From Bacillus subtilis subsp. subtilis (GTDB lineage: Bacteria > Pseudomonadota > Gammaproteobacteria > Xanthomonadales > Xanthomonadaceae): a DNA stretch of 64,000 bases. Position 1 is the first letter of the stretch; each line of letters begins with the position of its first letter. The DNA lies in assembly GCA_021733645.1 (NCBI GenBank), contig JAHREJ010000021.1, positions 1 through 64,000 of the forward strand, written 5' to 3'. A model generated the notes under the pieces. That model saw only the letters and a program-made list of their open reading frames with translations. It ran no database searches and was not told the DNA's origin. Position numbers and translations under genes: made by a program. Positions 38,834 to 48,313 of the stretch are shown piece by piece.

Positions 38834-40279
38834 ATGACCGACAACGCACTCACCCTTGCCAACGACCGCCTGCTGCTGCCCGCCGGGCTGGATGCCGGTG
38901 GACTGGAACGTACCTTCGGCACCCTGCTGGGGCCGGGCATTGATTTTGGCGACCTGTATTTCCAGCACGCCCGGCGCGAAAGCTGGAGCGTGGAAGACGG
39001 CATCGTCAAGGACGGCGCCCATTCGATCGAGCAGGGCGTGGGCGTGCGCGCCATCGCTGGCGAGAAGACCGGCTTTGCCTACTCCGACGACATCCACCGC
39101 GACGCACTGCTGGCCGCGGCGCAGTCGGCCCGCGCGATCTCGCGCGAGGGCGGTGCGCAGCAGGCGCGTTCGCTGGTGCGTGGCAACGGCCGCGCGCTGT
39201 ACCCGGCGCTGGACCCCATCGATGGCATGGGCAACGAGGCCAAGGTCGAGGTGCTCAAGCGCCTGGACCGCTACCTGCGCGCGGCCGACCCGCGCGTGCA
39301 GCAGGTGATGGTGAGCTTGTCCGGCGGCGTGGACACGGTGCTGATCGCGCGCAGCGATGGCGTGTTGGCCGCCGACATCCGCCCGCTGGTGCGCTTGAAC
39401 GTGCAGGTGATCGTGGAGCAGCACGGCCGCCGCGAATCGGGCTATTCCGGTGGCGGCGGGCGTTACAGCTATGCCGAACTGTTCGCCGACGACCGCCCCG
39501 AGCGCTTTGCGCGGGAGGCATTGCGCCAGGCGCTGGTCAACCTGGAGGCGATCCCGGCCCCGGCCGGGGTGATGACCGTGGTGCTCGGCCCGGGCTGGCC
39601 CGGTGTGCTGCTGCACGAGGCGGTGGGCCACGGCCTGGAAGGCGACTTCAACCGCAAGGGCACCAGCGTCTATGCCGGCCGCATCGGCGAGCGCGTGGCG
39701 GCCCCGGGCGTGACCATTGTCGATGACGGCACCTTGGACGGGCGCCGCGGCTCGCTCAACATCGATGACGAAGGCCATCCGACCCAGTGCACCACGCTGA
39801 TCGAGGACGGCATCCTGGTCGGCTACATGCAGGATTCGCTCAACGCCCGGCTGATGGGCGTGGCCCCGACCGGCAACGGCCGCCGTGAATCGTTCGCGCA
39901 CATGACCATGCCGCGCATGACCAATACCTACATGCGCGCCGGCCAGCACGACCCGGAAGAAATGATCCGGTCGGTCAAAAAGGGCCTGTACGCGGTCAAC
40001 TTCGGCGGCGGCCAGGTGGACATCACCAGCGGCAAATACGTGTTCTCGGCCACCGAGGCCTACCTGATCGAAGACGGCCGGGTGACCGCGCCGGTGAAGG
40101 GCGCCACCCTGATCGGCAACGGGCCGGAAACCATGCAGAAGGTGCGCATGATCGGCAACGACCTGGCCCTGGACGAGGGCGTGGGCATCTGCGGCAAGGA
40201 TGGCCAGAGCGTGCCGGTGGGCGTTGGCCAGCCGTCGCTGTTGATCGACGGCATCACCGTGGGCGGCACCCAGGCCTGA
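38834..40279 (+). CDS. tldD: Metalloprotease TldD
   Basis: A 481-residue protein of the TldD/TldE family. It contains the zinc site [16 protein letters not shown] (HExxxH type, about residues 258-273) and the C-terminal GGTQ ending. TldD pairs with TldE (PmbA) to form a cytoplasmic heterodimer that degrades unfolded peptides, including CcdA and leaders of microcins. The partner pmbA lies 0.8 kb downstream, separated by the opposite-strand darP gene. It starts 53 bp after yhdP. Confidence 0.96.
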   Translation: MTDNALTLANDRLLLPAGLDAGGLERTFGTLLGPGIDFGDLYFQHARRESWSVEDGIVKDGAHSIEQGVGVRAIAGEKTGFAYSDDIHRDALLAAAQSARAISREGGAQQARSLVRGNGRALYPALDPIDGMGNEAKVEVLKRLDRYLRAADPRVQQVMVSLSGGVDTVLIARSDGVLAADIRPLVRLNVQVIVEQHGRRESGYSGGGGRYSYAELFADDRPERFAREALRQALVNLEAIPAPAGVMTVVLGPGWPGVLLHEAVGHGLEGDFNRKGTSVYAGRIGERVAAPGVTIVDDGTLDGRRGSLNIDDEGHPTQCTTLIEDGILVGYMQDSLNARLMGVAPTGNGRRESFAHMTMPRMTNTYMRAGQHDPEEMIRSVKKGLYAVNFGGGQVDITSGKYVFSATEAYLIEDGRVTAPVKGATLIGNGPETMQKVRMIGNDLALDEGVGICGKDGQSVPVGVGQPSLLIDGITVGGTQA

Positions 40280-40368
40280 ACCGCGCGATGCGCCCGCCGG
40301 TGTTGTCCGATCCCCTGTCACGCGCGGGCGCCAGCATCGAGCCGGCGCCCGCGGGTGCCGGGCAGGAC

Positions 40369-41004
40369 TCAGTCTTCGGCGGACTGCGCGTCGGCGCTGT
40401 CGTCGCCTGCCTCGGCGTCGGCGTCGGCGTCGGCCTCGGCGTCAACGTCGGCCGGGGCGATGTTGGCCGCGTCCAGGCCCAGCGCGGCGGGCAGCAGCAG
40501 CGTGCGCAGCAGCTGGTAGACCTCGCGGTAGGCGCGCGGCGGCTTGTTCTTGGCCTTCTCGGCCTGGGCGTTGCGCACCAGCGTGCGCAGCTGCTGGCGG
40601 TCGGCGTGGGGGTATTCGTCCAGCAGCGCGCCCAGCGCCTTGTCGCCGTCCTTCAACAGGCGCTCGCGCCAGTCTTCCACGCGGTGCATGGTGGCCACTT
40701 CACGGCGCGAGGTTTCGCTGTTGACATCCAGCGCATCGCGGATCGCATCGAGCACGTCGTCGTCTTCGCGGCGCATGTGCTTGGCCAGGAACGCCAGCTG
40801 GCGCTTGTGGGCGATATGGGCGGTGATCCGCTTGGCCTCGGCGATGTGCGGCAGCAGGTCTTCGGGCACCGGCACGCGGGCCAGCTGGGCCGGGGTCAGC
40901 GCCACCAGCTTCTCGCCCAGGGCCAGCACGTCCAGCGCGTCCCGGCGGTTCTGGCTACGGCTGATGTCTAGGAATTCACCGGTATCTTCGTCGCGTCCGC
41001 GCAT
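40369..41004 (-). CDS. darP: Ribosome biogenesis factor DarP (YjgA/DUF615)
   Basis: A 211-residue protein of the DUF615/YjgA family, now DarP, which binds late 50S assembly intermediates and promotes peptidyl-transferase centre maturation. The core [21 protein letters not shown]...[28 protein letters not shown] is diagnostic. The C-terminus has an unusual acidic tail of Asp/Ala/Glu repeats (about 183-211, [20 protein letters not shown]), encoded by a GTCGGC-type tandem tract at about 40411-40454. It is divergent from pmbA, with 69 bp between their starts. Confidence 0.93.
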   Translation of the reverse strand: MRGRDEDTGEFLDISRSQNRRDALDVLALGEKLVALTPAQLARVPVPEDLLPHIAEAKRITAHIAHKRQLAFLAKHMRREDDDVLDAIRDALDVNSETSRREVATMHRVEDWRERLLKDGDKALGALLDEYPHADRQQLRTLVRNAQAEKAKNKPPRAYREVYQLLRTLLLPAALGLDAANIAPADVDAEADADADAEAGDDSADAQSAED

Positions 41005-41073
41005 CGTCTTATTTCCACATCCGTAAACTGTGCCCCGCGTTGCGCCAGGCACTCACCCGTACAGGATAAAGCA

Positions 41074-42441
41074 TTGAACGTGATCTCCCCTGAAGTCTCC
41101 CCGGCCGACGACAGCCTGCAGCGCCTTGAGCAGCTGGCCGACATCTCCCAGCGCCTGCTGGAACAGGCCAAGGTCATGGGCGCCAGCCAGGCCGAGGTCA
41201 GCTGCAGCGACGAGCGCGGGCTGGATGTGAACGTGCGCCTGGGCGAGGTGGAGACGGTCGAATCCACCCGCGACCGCGGCATTGCGGTCACCGTCTATTT
41301 CGGCCAGCGCAAGGGCAGTGCCAGCACCGCCGACCTGCAGGAGGCCAGCCTGGCATCGACCGTGGCCCAGGCCTGCGCGATCGCCCGCCACACCGAGGAC
41401 GACGCCGCTGCCGGCCTGGCCGACGCGGCGCTGATGGCGCGTGACTTCCCCGACCTGGATGGCTGGCACCCCTGGGCGCTGAGTGCCGACCAGGCGCTGG
41501 ACCTGGCCCTGGCCTGTGAAGCGGCCGGGCGCGAGGCCGACGGCCGCATCAGCAATTCCGATGGTGCCTCGGCGGCTACCTCGCAGAGCCTGTCGGTGTA
41601 TGCCAACTCGCATGGTTTCATCGGCCGCGAGCGCAGCAGCCATCATTCCATCGGCTGCGCGCTGATTGCCGGGCAGGGCGACGGCATGCAGCGCGATGGC
41701 TGGTACAGCAGCGCGTTGGCCCGTGAAGACCTGGAATCGGCCGCTGCGATCGGTCGCCGGGCCGCCGAGCGCACCGTGGCCCGCCTGCAGCCGCGGTCGA
41801 TGGCCACCGCGCAGATGCCGGTACTGTATTCGCCGGAAGTGGCGCGCTCGCTGATTGGCAGCCTGCTTGGCGCGGTGTCCGGCGGGGCGCTGTACCGGCG
41901 GGCCAGCTTCCTGCTCGACAGCGTGGGCACCCGGCTGTTCCCGGACTGGTTCCAGATCGAGGAACTGCCGCTGCTGCGCCGCGGCCTGCGTTCGTCGGCG
42001 TTCGACGGCGATGGCGTGGCCACCCGCAATGCCGCGCTGATCACCGACGGAGTGCTGCAGCGCTACATCCTGGGCAGCTACTCGGCGCGCAAGCTGGGCC
42101 TGGCCACCACCGGCAATGCCGGCGGTGTGCACAACCTGAAGGTGGCGGCCAACGCCGGCGACCTGGCTTCCATCGCCCGGCAGATGGGCGAGGGCCTGCT
42201 GGTCACCGAACTGATGGGCCAGGGCGTCAATGGCGTCACCGGCGACTACTCGCGCGGCGCCGGCGGTTTCCGCGTGGAAAACGGTGAAATCACCTACCCG
42301 GTGGACGGCATTACCATCGCCGGCAACCTCAAGGACATGTTCGCCAGCATTGAAGCGGTGGGCAGTGATGTGGACCGCCGGTCGCATGTGCAGGTCGGCT
42401 CGATCCTGGTCGGGCGGATGACCGTTGCGGGCAACGATTGA
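41074..42441 (+). CDS. pmbA: Metalloprotease PmbA/TldE
   Basis: A 455-residue TldE-family protein, partner of TldD. It has DRGIAVTVYFGQRKGSASTAD and GVNGVTGDYSRGAGGFRVENGEITYPVDGITIAGNLKDMF, the family's C-terminal signature, and lacks the HExxxH site, as expected for the non-catalytic subunit. Translation probably starts at a TTG codon (41074), with AGGA seven bases upstream; GTG at 41080 is an alternative. The gene is divergent from darP and upstream of a DUF4870 gene. Confidence 0.95.
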   Translation: MNVISPEVSPADDSLQRLEQLADISQRLLEQAKVMGASQAEVSCSDERGLDVNVRLGEVETVESTRDRGIAVTVYFGQRKGSASTADLQEASLASTVAQACAIARHTEDDAAAGLADAALMARDFPDLDGWHPWALSADQALDLALACEAAGREADGRISNSDGASAATSQSLSVYANSHGFIGRERSSHHSIGCALIAGQGDGMQRDGWYSSALAREDLESAAAIGRRAAERTVARLQPRSMATAQMPVLYSPEVARSLIGSLLGAVSGGALYRRASFLLDSVGTRLFPDWFQIEELPLLRRGLRSSAFDGDGVATRNAALITDGVLQRYILGSYSARKLGLATTGNAGGVHNLKVAANAGDLASIARQMGEGLLVTELMGQGVNGVTGDYSRGAGGFRVENGEITYPVDGITIAGNLKDMFASIEAVGSDVDRRSHVQVGSILVGRMTVAGND

Positions 42442-42519
42442 CGTATCCTATTCCGGCTGCTCTGGCAGGCGGGGAGCCTGTCGCGCAATACCCACACACA
42501 CCGAACAAGGAGTTTCACC

Positions 42520-42897
42520 GTGAGCGAATTCGACAACGTCACCGCCCCGCCGCCGGCCCCGACCGGCACCGCGCCGGCTGACCAGCGCACCATGGCGCTG
42601 GTGGCCCACATCCTGGGCATCTTCACCTGGTTCATCGGCCCGCTGATCATCTGGATGATCAACAAGGACGACAGCAGCAAGTCCTTCGTCACCGACCAGG
42701 CCAAGGAAGCGCTGAACTTCCAGATCACCATCACCATCGCGATGCTGATCTGCTTTGTGCTGATGATCGTCATCATCGGCGGCCTGCTGGCTCCGCTGGT
42801 GGGCATCGTCAACATCGTGTTCTGCATCATTGCCGCAGTGAAGGCCAACAACGGCGAAGCGTACCGCTACCCGTTCACCCTGCGCCTGATCAAGTAA
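42520..42897 (+). CDS. DUF4870 domain membrane protein
   Basis: A 125-residue protein with two or three transmembrane helices (about 27-47, 71-115). MALVAHILGIFTWFIGPLIIWMINKDDSSKSFVTDQAKEALNFQ is the DUF4870 (formerly Tic20-like) signature. The role is unknown. A GTG start at 42520 is supported by AAGGAG seven bases upstream. It ends with a strong intrinsic terminator. Confidence 0.9.
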   Translation: MSEFDNVTAPPPAPTGTAPADQRTMALVAHILGIFTWFIGPLIIWMINKDDSSKSFVTDQAKEALNFQITITIAMLICFVLMIVIIGGLLAPLVGIVNIVFCIIAAVKANNGEAYRYPFTLRLIK

Positions 42898-42921
42898 TCA
42901 GACCCGCAGTGTGGAAACAAA

Positions 42922-42951
42922 AAGCGCCCGGCACTGCCGGGCGTTTTTTTG
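42922..42951 (+). terminator. Rho-independent terminator of the DUF4870 gene
   Basis: GCGCCCGGCA pairs with TGCCGGGCGT around a short CT/AC loop, followed by seven T. On the minus strand it is followed by TTTTTGTTTCC, so it may work in both directions. Confidence 0.88.
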
Positions 42952-42989
42952 GGCTGGCGTCGCCGATCGGGCCGGTCGCGGGCGTGAGG

Positions 42990-43259
42990 GCCTCGTAGCC
43001 GCCTGTAGGCCCCTGGCGCAAATGTCCCCCGGCCGCGCTGCGGCCTCCTCCTTTATTTTGCCCAGGCGCCTACCGGCGACTACGGGGCTCGGCTTGCGGT
43101 CCAGGCAAGAAGCCGTGCTCTTTGGGTGGCCGTTGACGGGTCGGGCGCTGGGCCCCGATGCCCTTGGAGGCGAAGTAAAGGAGGAGGGGGCGGCCGCAGG
43201 CCGACGCCGGAGGACATTCGCCGGAAAGGGCATCGGGGCCCAGCGCCCGACCCGTCAAC
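42990..43259 (+). repeat. Composite hairpin element, copy B (complete)
   Basis: The most complete copy. Module one: arms 42990-43010 and 43068-43088 (18 of 21 matching) around a core reading GCGCAAATGTCCCCCGGCCG...CCTCCTCCTTTATTTTGCC. A spacer of about 43 nt with CTCGGCTTGCGG follows. Module two: arms 43132-43165 and 43226-43259 are a perfect 34-nt inverted repeat (GTTGACGGGTCGGGCGCTGG onward) around the same core in reverse orientation (GGCGAAGTAAAGGAGGAGGG...). The element lies between converging DUF4870 and ispA genes. No protein gene is supported in this 478-bp interval. Confidence 0.8.
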
Positions 43260-43375
43260 GGCTGCGCCTGGTAAGCGTCAACGCACGTTTCTGCTAGCCC
43301 CGCATAGGGGCGAAGGACCTTTTCTTTGTGACGCTGTTTGCCGCGCGGGTCCGCGTGCCCAGACCCATCCGCCGC

Positions 43376-44251
43376 TCAGTGATCGCGTTCGACCGCCAGC
43401 CGCCCCAGCGCACGCAATGCATCGGCGCGCTCGTCATAACCGGCCAGGCTGTCGTGCATGCGTTGGCTGAGTGCGGCCAGTTCGGCCTTGGCACCGTCCA
43501 TGCCCAGCAGCGCCGGGAAGGTCGACTTGGCCTGGGCCTCGTCCTTGCCGGCGGTTTTGCCCAGCTGTTCGGAGCTGGCTTCCACATCAAGGATGTCATC
43601 GCGCACCTGGAACGCCAGGCCCAGTGCGCTGGCGAAATCATCCAGTTGCAGCAGGTCGCTCTGCGGCGCATCGCCACACAGCGCGCCCATGCGCACGGCC
43701 GCGCGGATCAGCGCGCCGGTCTTCAGCGCATGCATGCGTTGCAGTGATTCAAGCGGCTGCGCATGCCCGGTGGCATCGATGTCCAGCGCCTGGCCGCCGC
43801 ACATGCCGGCCGCGCCGGAGGCATGGGTGAGCGCCTGCAGGCAGTGCACGCGCAACAGCGCCGGCAACGCGGCGTCGGCCAGCAGGCCAAAGGCGCGGGT
43901 CTGCAACGCATCGCCGGCGAGGATCGCGGTGGCTTCGTCGAAGGCGATGTGGGTGGTGGGACGGCCGCGACGCAGCGCATCGTCGTCCATCGCCGGCAGG
44001 TCATCGTGCACCAGCGAATAGGCGTGGATCAGTTCCACCGCCATCGCCGGTGCATCCAGTGCGTGCTCGTCGGTACCGAACACCTGGCCACTGGCGTAGA
44101 CCAGCAGTGGGCGCATGCGCTTGCCACCGCCCAGCACGGCATAACGCATGGCCTGATGCAGGCGCTGCGGTGCGTGTTCGGGGGACGGCAGGCTGGCGTC
44201 GAGCTGGCTTTCGATGCGGTCGCGCCAACGCGCGAACGTGGACTCAACCAT
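43376..44251 (-). CDS. ispA: Farnesyl diphosphate synthase (polyprenyl synthetase)
   Basis: A 291-residue all-helical prenyltransferase that condenses IPP with DMAPP and GPP to make farnesyl diphosphate. The first Asp-rich motif is DDLPAMDDD (83-91), the second is DDILD in [28 protein letters not shown] is also typical. An ATGATG doublet offers starts at 44254 or 44251; both overlap the end of xseB. It is directly downstream of xseB, the common xseB-ispA arrangement; dxs is not within the window. Confidence 0.94.
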   Translation of the reverse strand: MVESTFARWRDRIESQLDASLPSPEHAPQRLHQAMRYAVLGGGKRMRPLLVYASGQVFGTDEHALDAPAMAVELIHAYSLVHDDLPAMDDDALRRGRPTTHIAFDEATAILAGDALQTRAFGLLADAALPALLRVHCLQALTHASGAAGMCGGQALDIDATGHAQPLESLQRMHALKTGALIRAAVRMGALCGDAPQSDLLQLDDFASALGLAFQVRDDILDVEASSEQLGKTAGKDEAQAKSTFPALLGMDGAKAELAALSQRMHDSLAGYDERADALRALGRLAVERDH

Positions 44252-44504
44252 CATGGCCAGGCGGATCGAAGCGTTCGGCGGTGTCGGGGCGGGCCGGGTC
44301 GCTGAGCAGGCGCACGCGCAGTTCGGCCTGCTCCAGCGCCTGCTGGCACTGGCGGTACAGGCCGACGCCGCGCTCATAGGCACTGAGCGATTGTTCCAGG
44401 CTCAGATCGCCGGCTTCCATCTTCTCCACCAGCTGTTCCAGCTCTTCCAGCGACTGCTCGAAGTGGACGACCGGGGAGGTTTCGTTGGGGGACTTCTTGG
44501 GCAT
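44244..44504 (-). CDS. xseB: Exodeoxyribonuclease VII small subunit
   Basis: An 86-residue XseB protein, the small subunit that regulates and assembles with XseA to degrade single-stranded DNA. The helical hairpin [51 protein letters not shown] is diagnostic. The start at 44504 (MPKKSPNE) matches the family; an in-frame ATG 21 bases upstream is less likely. The stop overlaps the start of ispA. Confidence 0.95.
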   Translation of the reverse strand: MPKKSPNETSPVVHFEQSLEELEQLVEKMEAGDLSLEQSLSAYERGVGLYRQCQQALEQAELRVRLLSDPARPDTAERFDPPGHDG

Positions 44505-44540
44505 GGCGCAAGTGTGATGCGCCAATCCGGTGGGGTCAAT

Positions 44541-45827
44541 TCACGCCGCGCCGGGGGTCCAGCGCAGCTGCGCGTGGTGTTCATCCAGCCAGTGCTGCAG
44601 CGGGGCGGCAATCACCCGATCGCCGGCGGCCATCAGCACCGTGCCGTCGAACAGCAGCGGCAGCTGGCGACGCTGCCAGGGGGGCAGGCCGCGCTGCTGA
44701 AGCAGGTCCTTGAGTGCGTGCGAATGGCTGCGCCCGGGCAGCTGGATGCGTTCGCCGCCACGGCGCGCGCTGACCTGCAGCGGCGTGGCCAGGCCGGCGG
44801 CACCGAGCAGTTCCAGCTGGCCGCCATCGGGCAGCGCCAGCGGCGCACGGCCATCCCAGTGCACGCCCCAGTGGGGCGGCAGCGCCAGGGTGGCCGACAG
44901 CAGGTGCAGTTCACCGCGCCAGCGACGGATCCGCGCGCCCTGCCAGGCGAACTGCGCGTCGGCATCGTGTGCGGCCGGCAGCAGGTCGCGTTCGATGGCG
45001 TCCACGCCGGCGGCCGGCAGGGGCGGCAGGCCGCAGTTGCGTACCCACTGGCGCAGCAGGCGCGCGCGGCGTTCACGCGGCAGCCGCAGCAGGCGGGAGC
45101 CATCCAGCACGCCGGGGCCCAGGCTGCAGCGGCGCAGCGCTTCCTGGTCGGTTACATCCAGCAGCAACTGCGCCTGCGCACACAGGGCGGCGCTGCGTGC
45201 GAAGGCGGCGTCGGCCTGCGGCCAGCGTTGCTGCAGCAGCGGCAGCACGTGCAGGCGCAGGAAATTGCGGTCGGCCTCGTCGCTGGCATTGCTGGGGTCG
45301 TCGATCCAGTGCAGCGCGTGGCCCTGCGCATACGCCAGCAGCGCCGCACGCGGCACCTGCAGCAGCGGGCGCCACAGGGTGCCGGTGGCAAACGCCGCTT
45401 CGCTGCGGATGGCGGCCAAGCCATCCACGCCGGACCCGCGCAGCGCGCGCAGCAGGAACGTTTCGGCCTGGTCATCGCGGTGATGGGCCAGGGCCAGGTG
45501 CTCGCCGGGGCGCAGGGCGCTGGCAAACGCATCGCGGCGCGCGTGGCGTGCGGCAGCTTCCAGGCCGTGCCCACTGTCGCGGGCAACGTCCACGTCGATC
45601 ACCTGCAGGTCGATGTTCCATGCGGTGCAGATCGCCTGGCAATGTCGCGCCCAGTCGTCGGCGGCCGGTTGCAGGCCGTGGTGCACGTGCACCGCGCGCA
45701 GCCCGGCGTCGCGCTGGGCGGCCGACTGCGCCAGCCAATGCAGCAGCACCGTGGAATCGAGCCCACCACTGAAGCCCACCAGGACCGGTTGGGGCGTGGC
45801 AGACAGATTGGGCAGCAGCGGGGACAT
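44541..45827 (-). CDS. tilS: tRNA(Ile)-lysidine synthase
   Basis: A 428-residue PP-loop ATPase that converts cytidine 34 of tRNA-Ile2 (CAU) to lysidine, so the tRNA reads AUA. The PP-loop SGGLDST is at 20-26, followed by HVHHGLQPAADDWARHC and HHRDDQAETFLLRALRGSG. The C-terminal TilS domain ends with SHSHALKDLLQQRGLPPWQRRQLPLLF. The ATG at 45827 gives the standard N-terminus. It lies 36 bp upstream of xseB on the same strand. Confidence 0.95.
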   Translation of the reverse strand: MSPLLPNLSATPQPVLVGFSGGLDSTVLLHWLAQSAAQRDAGLRAVHVHHGLQPAADDWARHCQAICTAWNIDLQVIDVDVARDSGHGLEAAARHARRDAFASALRPGEHLALAHHRDDQAETFLLRALRGSGVDGLAAIRSEAAFATGTLWRPLLQVPRAALLAYAQGHALHWIDDPSNASDEADRNFLRLHVLPLLQQRWPQADAAFARSAALCAQAQLLLDVTDQEALRRCSLGPGVLDGSRLLRLPRERRARLLRQWVRNCGLPPLPAAGVDAIERDLLPAAHDADAQFAWQGARIRRWRGELHLLSATLALPPHWGVHWDGRAPLALPDGGQLELLGAAGLATPLQVSARRGGERIQLPGRSHSHALKDLLQQRGLPPWQRRQLPLLFDGTVLMAAGDRVIAAPLQHWLDEHHAQLRWTPGAA

Positions 45828-45894
45828 CGGCTCGGGCACGCTCAGGCGGGAAGTCAGTATCGACGCTGTGGGCGCGGCGGGCCAATCATGCCGG

Positions 45895-46455
45895 TCACCG
45901 GTTGGGCGGTTCGGGAATCCGGATTCCCTGTCGATTGATGTGGAACCACTGGCCGCCTTCCACCGGGGTGTGGCCGTCGCCATCGGGCGCGCCTGGACGG
46001 CAGCCCTCACACACCTGCGCGATGCCGTCGGCGAAGGGCCAGGCGAAATCGAACGTGGCCGGGAAGGCTTGTTCAAGGGCAGGGGTGAAGTAGCCGACGC
46101 GCTGGCCGACACGACCACGCAACAGCCCTTCGGCAACGTAGTCCGGGCCGCTGTCCCAGGTCAGCACGGCCTGGGTGCGACCGGTGCGGGTGACAGCGTG
46201 GAAGCTGTCGCCGGCATACACCGCCGCCAACCCATGTTCGTCGTAGTTGAGCTGGGCGAGCATGGCCGTTTCGATGCGTGGCGTGCCATCGACCACTACG
46301 CAGCCGGGCAACATCCACAGGCCGTGTTCATCGGTGAGCAGCTTGCACGCCGGCGCCTGGGCCAGGCTGGCGCCGGCCCAGAGCAGGCCTGCCAGCACCA
46401 GCAGGGGCCGCACGCGGCGGCCCCGGCACGGTGCCCGGGTGGTCCGGGCCGGCAT
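45895..46455 (-). CDS. Exported protein of unknown function coupled to the alkaline phosphatase
   Basis: A 186-residue exported protein. The signal peptide includes RPLLVLAGLLWAGASLAQA. The mature part (ACKLLTDEHGLWMLPGCVVVDGTPRIETAMLAQLNYDEHGLAAVYAG...) weakly resembles WG-type beta repeats, with cysteine pairs (CKLL...GCVV and CEGC). The start codon shares one base with the phosphatase stop (TGATG), so it is translationally coupled to it. The longer frame to 46542 lies inside the phosphatase gene and is not supported. The function is unknown; shared regulation with the phosphatase is likely. Confidence 0.75.
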   Translation of the reverse strand: MPARTTRAPCRGRRVRPLLVLAGLLWAGASLAQAPACKLLTDEHGLWMLPGCVVVDGTPRIETAMLAQLNYDEHGLAAVYAGDSFHAVTRTGRTQAVLTWDSGPDYVAEGLLRGRVGQRVGYFTPALEQAFPATFDFAWPFADGIAQVCEGCRPGAPDGDGHTPVEGGQWFHINRQGIRIPEPPNR

Positions 46456-48164
46456 CAGTTGGCGTCGGCCTTGCGCTCGAAGGCCTTCGGTGCGGGCAGG
46501 TCCACCGGCACGCCCTTGGCGTCGCAGGTGCCGGCCTCGCACAGGCGCTGGCGCAGGCGCGGGGTGGCCTGCACGATCATGTGGTAGATCGCATTCTGTT
46601 CCATCGTGCCGCGGATGGCCTTGCTGCCCGGGCCGCGCGCCCAGATGCCGACGTCTTCGCCGCCGTGGGTTTCGCTCTTGGTCGGCACCAGCGCTTCCTG
46701 CATGTAGTCCGGATGCTCGGTATCCACGTGGGTGAGGTCCGGGCGGCCGACGGCCGGATCGAAGCTGCTCGGGTTGTGCGGGTACACCTTGGGGCCGGCC
46801 GGCTGCTGGTTGGTGGTACCGGTGTAACCGGGGCCGTTGGCGTAGCTGAGCGTGGTGTAGGGCAGGCCCAGGCCGTCGCGGGCCACGTCCAGGCCACCCA
46901 CGCCGTCTTCGCCGCCCTTGTCCTTGACCTTGCCCAGGATCGGGTTGCCACGGGCCGGGTAGCCGACGAAATTCAGGGTGTGCGAATGGTCGGCGGTGAC
47001 GATGATCAGGGTGTCCTGGTCGGAGGTGGCCTCCACCGCCGCACGGACCGCGTCGGACAGCGCAACGGTATCGGTGAGGGCGCGATAGGCGTTGCCGCTG
47101 TGGTTGGCGTGGTCGATGCGCGCGCCTTCGACCATCAGCACGTACCCTTCCTGGTGCCGCGACAGGTTGGCGATGGCGGCCTTGGTCAGGTCGGCCAGGC
47201 TGGGTTCGCCAGCCGGATCGTCCTTGCGCTCGATTTCATAACGCATGTGGTCCGGCTCGAACAGGCCCAGGATCGCCGGGGCGCTGCTGGCGGCCTGCAG
47301 CTGTTTGGCGTTCCACACGTAGGCACCCTGCGGATGGGCCTGCTGCCATTCGGTGACCAGGCTGCGCCCGTCCAGGCGCTGGCCCACCTTGTCGTCGTAC
47401 TCGGGATCGCGTTCTTCCACCGTGGTGAATTCGCCGCGGCCACCGCCCAAAGCCACCAGCGGGCCCCGGCCGTAGCGCGAGGTCGCCAGCAGCTGCTGGG
47501 CGATGTCGGTGCAGCCGGCCGCCTTGGCAGCGTCGGGCACGTCGGTGTCGTTTTCCCAGTTGCGCTCGGGCGAGTGCGCGTAGGTGGCGGCGGGGGTGGC
47601 GTGGGTGAGGCGCGCGGTGGACACGATGCCGGTGGCCATGTGGGCGCTGTCGGCCAGTTGCAGCCAGGTCAGCAGCCCCTTGTTCAAGCTGTCGGCACAG
47701 TCGTTGCGGGTGCCGGCGCTGACCCCGATGGCGCCCATGTGGGTCTTCACGCCGGTGGTGATGGCGGTCATGGTGCCGGCCGAATCGGGGGTCTGGGAGT
47801 CGGTGTTGTAGGTCTTGCTGAACGCGGTGGCCGGGAAACGCTCCCAGGACAGCAGGTTCTCTTCACCGGGATTGCCGTTGCGCTGGCCTTCGAAGATGCG
47901 CGCGGCCGCGACGGTGGTGAGGCTCATGCCGTCACCCAGGAACAGGATGACATTCTTGGCCTTGCCGTCCATCGCCCCGTTGCCGGCCGCCCGCGCGGCG
48001 CCGCTGCGGTACCACCACTGCGGGGTTTCACCGATGGGGTGGGCCACGGCGGGGACGACGACCGTGACCGCGCCGGGGGCGCTGGAGACGGGGGCGGAAC
48101 TGGCGCAGGCGCCCAGCAGCAGGGTGGTGGCGACGGCGGCCACCAGGGACGTGGTACGGGACAT
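46455..48164 (-). CDS. Alkaline phosphatase family lipoprotein
   Basis: A 569-residue enzyme of the alkaline phosphatase superfamily. A lipoprotein signal (MSRTTSLVAAVATTLLLGAC) anchors it to a membrane facing the periplasm. KNVILFLGDGMSLTT gives the first metal-binding Asp; TDSQTPDSAGTMTA contains the nucleophile Ser (in DSA); EGARIDHANHSGN and TADHSHTL give the remaining Zn/Mg ligands. It hydrolyses phosphomonoesters, probably to scavenge phosphate. No Pho box was identified. The start at 48164 is chosen to place the lipobox correctly; longer starts exist at 48200 and 48233. Confidence 0.92.
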   Translation of the reverse strand: MSRTTSLVAAVATTLLLGACASSAPVSSAPGAVTVVVPAVAHPIGETPQWWYRSGAARAAGNGAMDGKAKNVILFLGDGMSLTTVAAARIFEGQRNGNPGEENLLSWERFPATAFSKTYNTDSQTPDSAGTMTAITTGVKTHMGAIGVSAGTRNDCADSLNKGLLTWLQLADSAHMATGIVSTARLTHATPAATYAHSPERNWENDTDVPDAAKAAGCTDIAQQLLATSRYGRGPLVALGGGRGEFTTVEERDPEYDDKVGQRLDGRSLVTEWQQAHPQGAYVWNAKQLQAASSAPAILGLFEPDHMRYEIERKDDPAGEPSLADLTKAAIANLSRHQEGYVLMVEGARIDHANHSGNAYRALTDTVALSDAVRAAVEATSDQDTLIIVTADHSHTLNFVGYPARGNPILGKVKDKGGEDGVGGLDVARDGLGLPYTTLSYANGPGYTGTTNQQPAGPKVYPHNPSSFDPAVGRPDLTHVDTEHPDYMQEALVPTKSETHGGEDVGIWARGPGSKAIRGTMEQNAIYHMIVQATPRLRQRLCEAGTCDAKGVPVDLPAPKAFERKADAN

Positions 48165-48313
48165 GGACGCGCTGATCTCACATGTGAAACGGGCGTTCAT
48201 TATGCAGAATGGCGCAAGGCACGCCGATGACACGCTGATTTTCCGTGTGCGCCTCGTTCCGGAGCCCGGGTTGGGCTAAGGTGCCTAGCTGTTGAATTCT
48301 CTCTGGAAGGCTC

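Noticed and set aside
35406-38849. Open frame of over 1100 codons opposite yhdP
   Set aside because: Composition is that of an antisense shadow; yhdP on the plus strand is a well-known gene in its usual place.
43126-43470. Idea that the loop of the composite hairpins flips between arms as an invertible switch
   Set aside because: The opposite loop orientations are explained by the constant order of the two modules in each element and by copy D being inverted as a whole.
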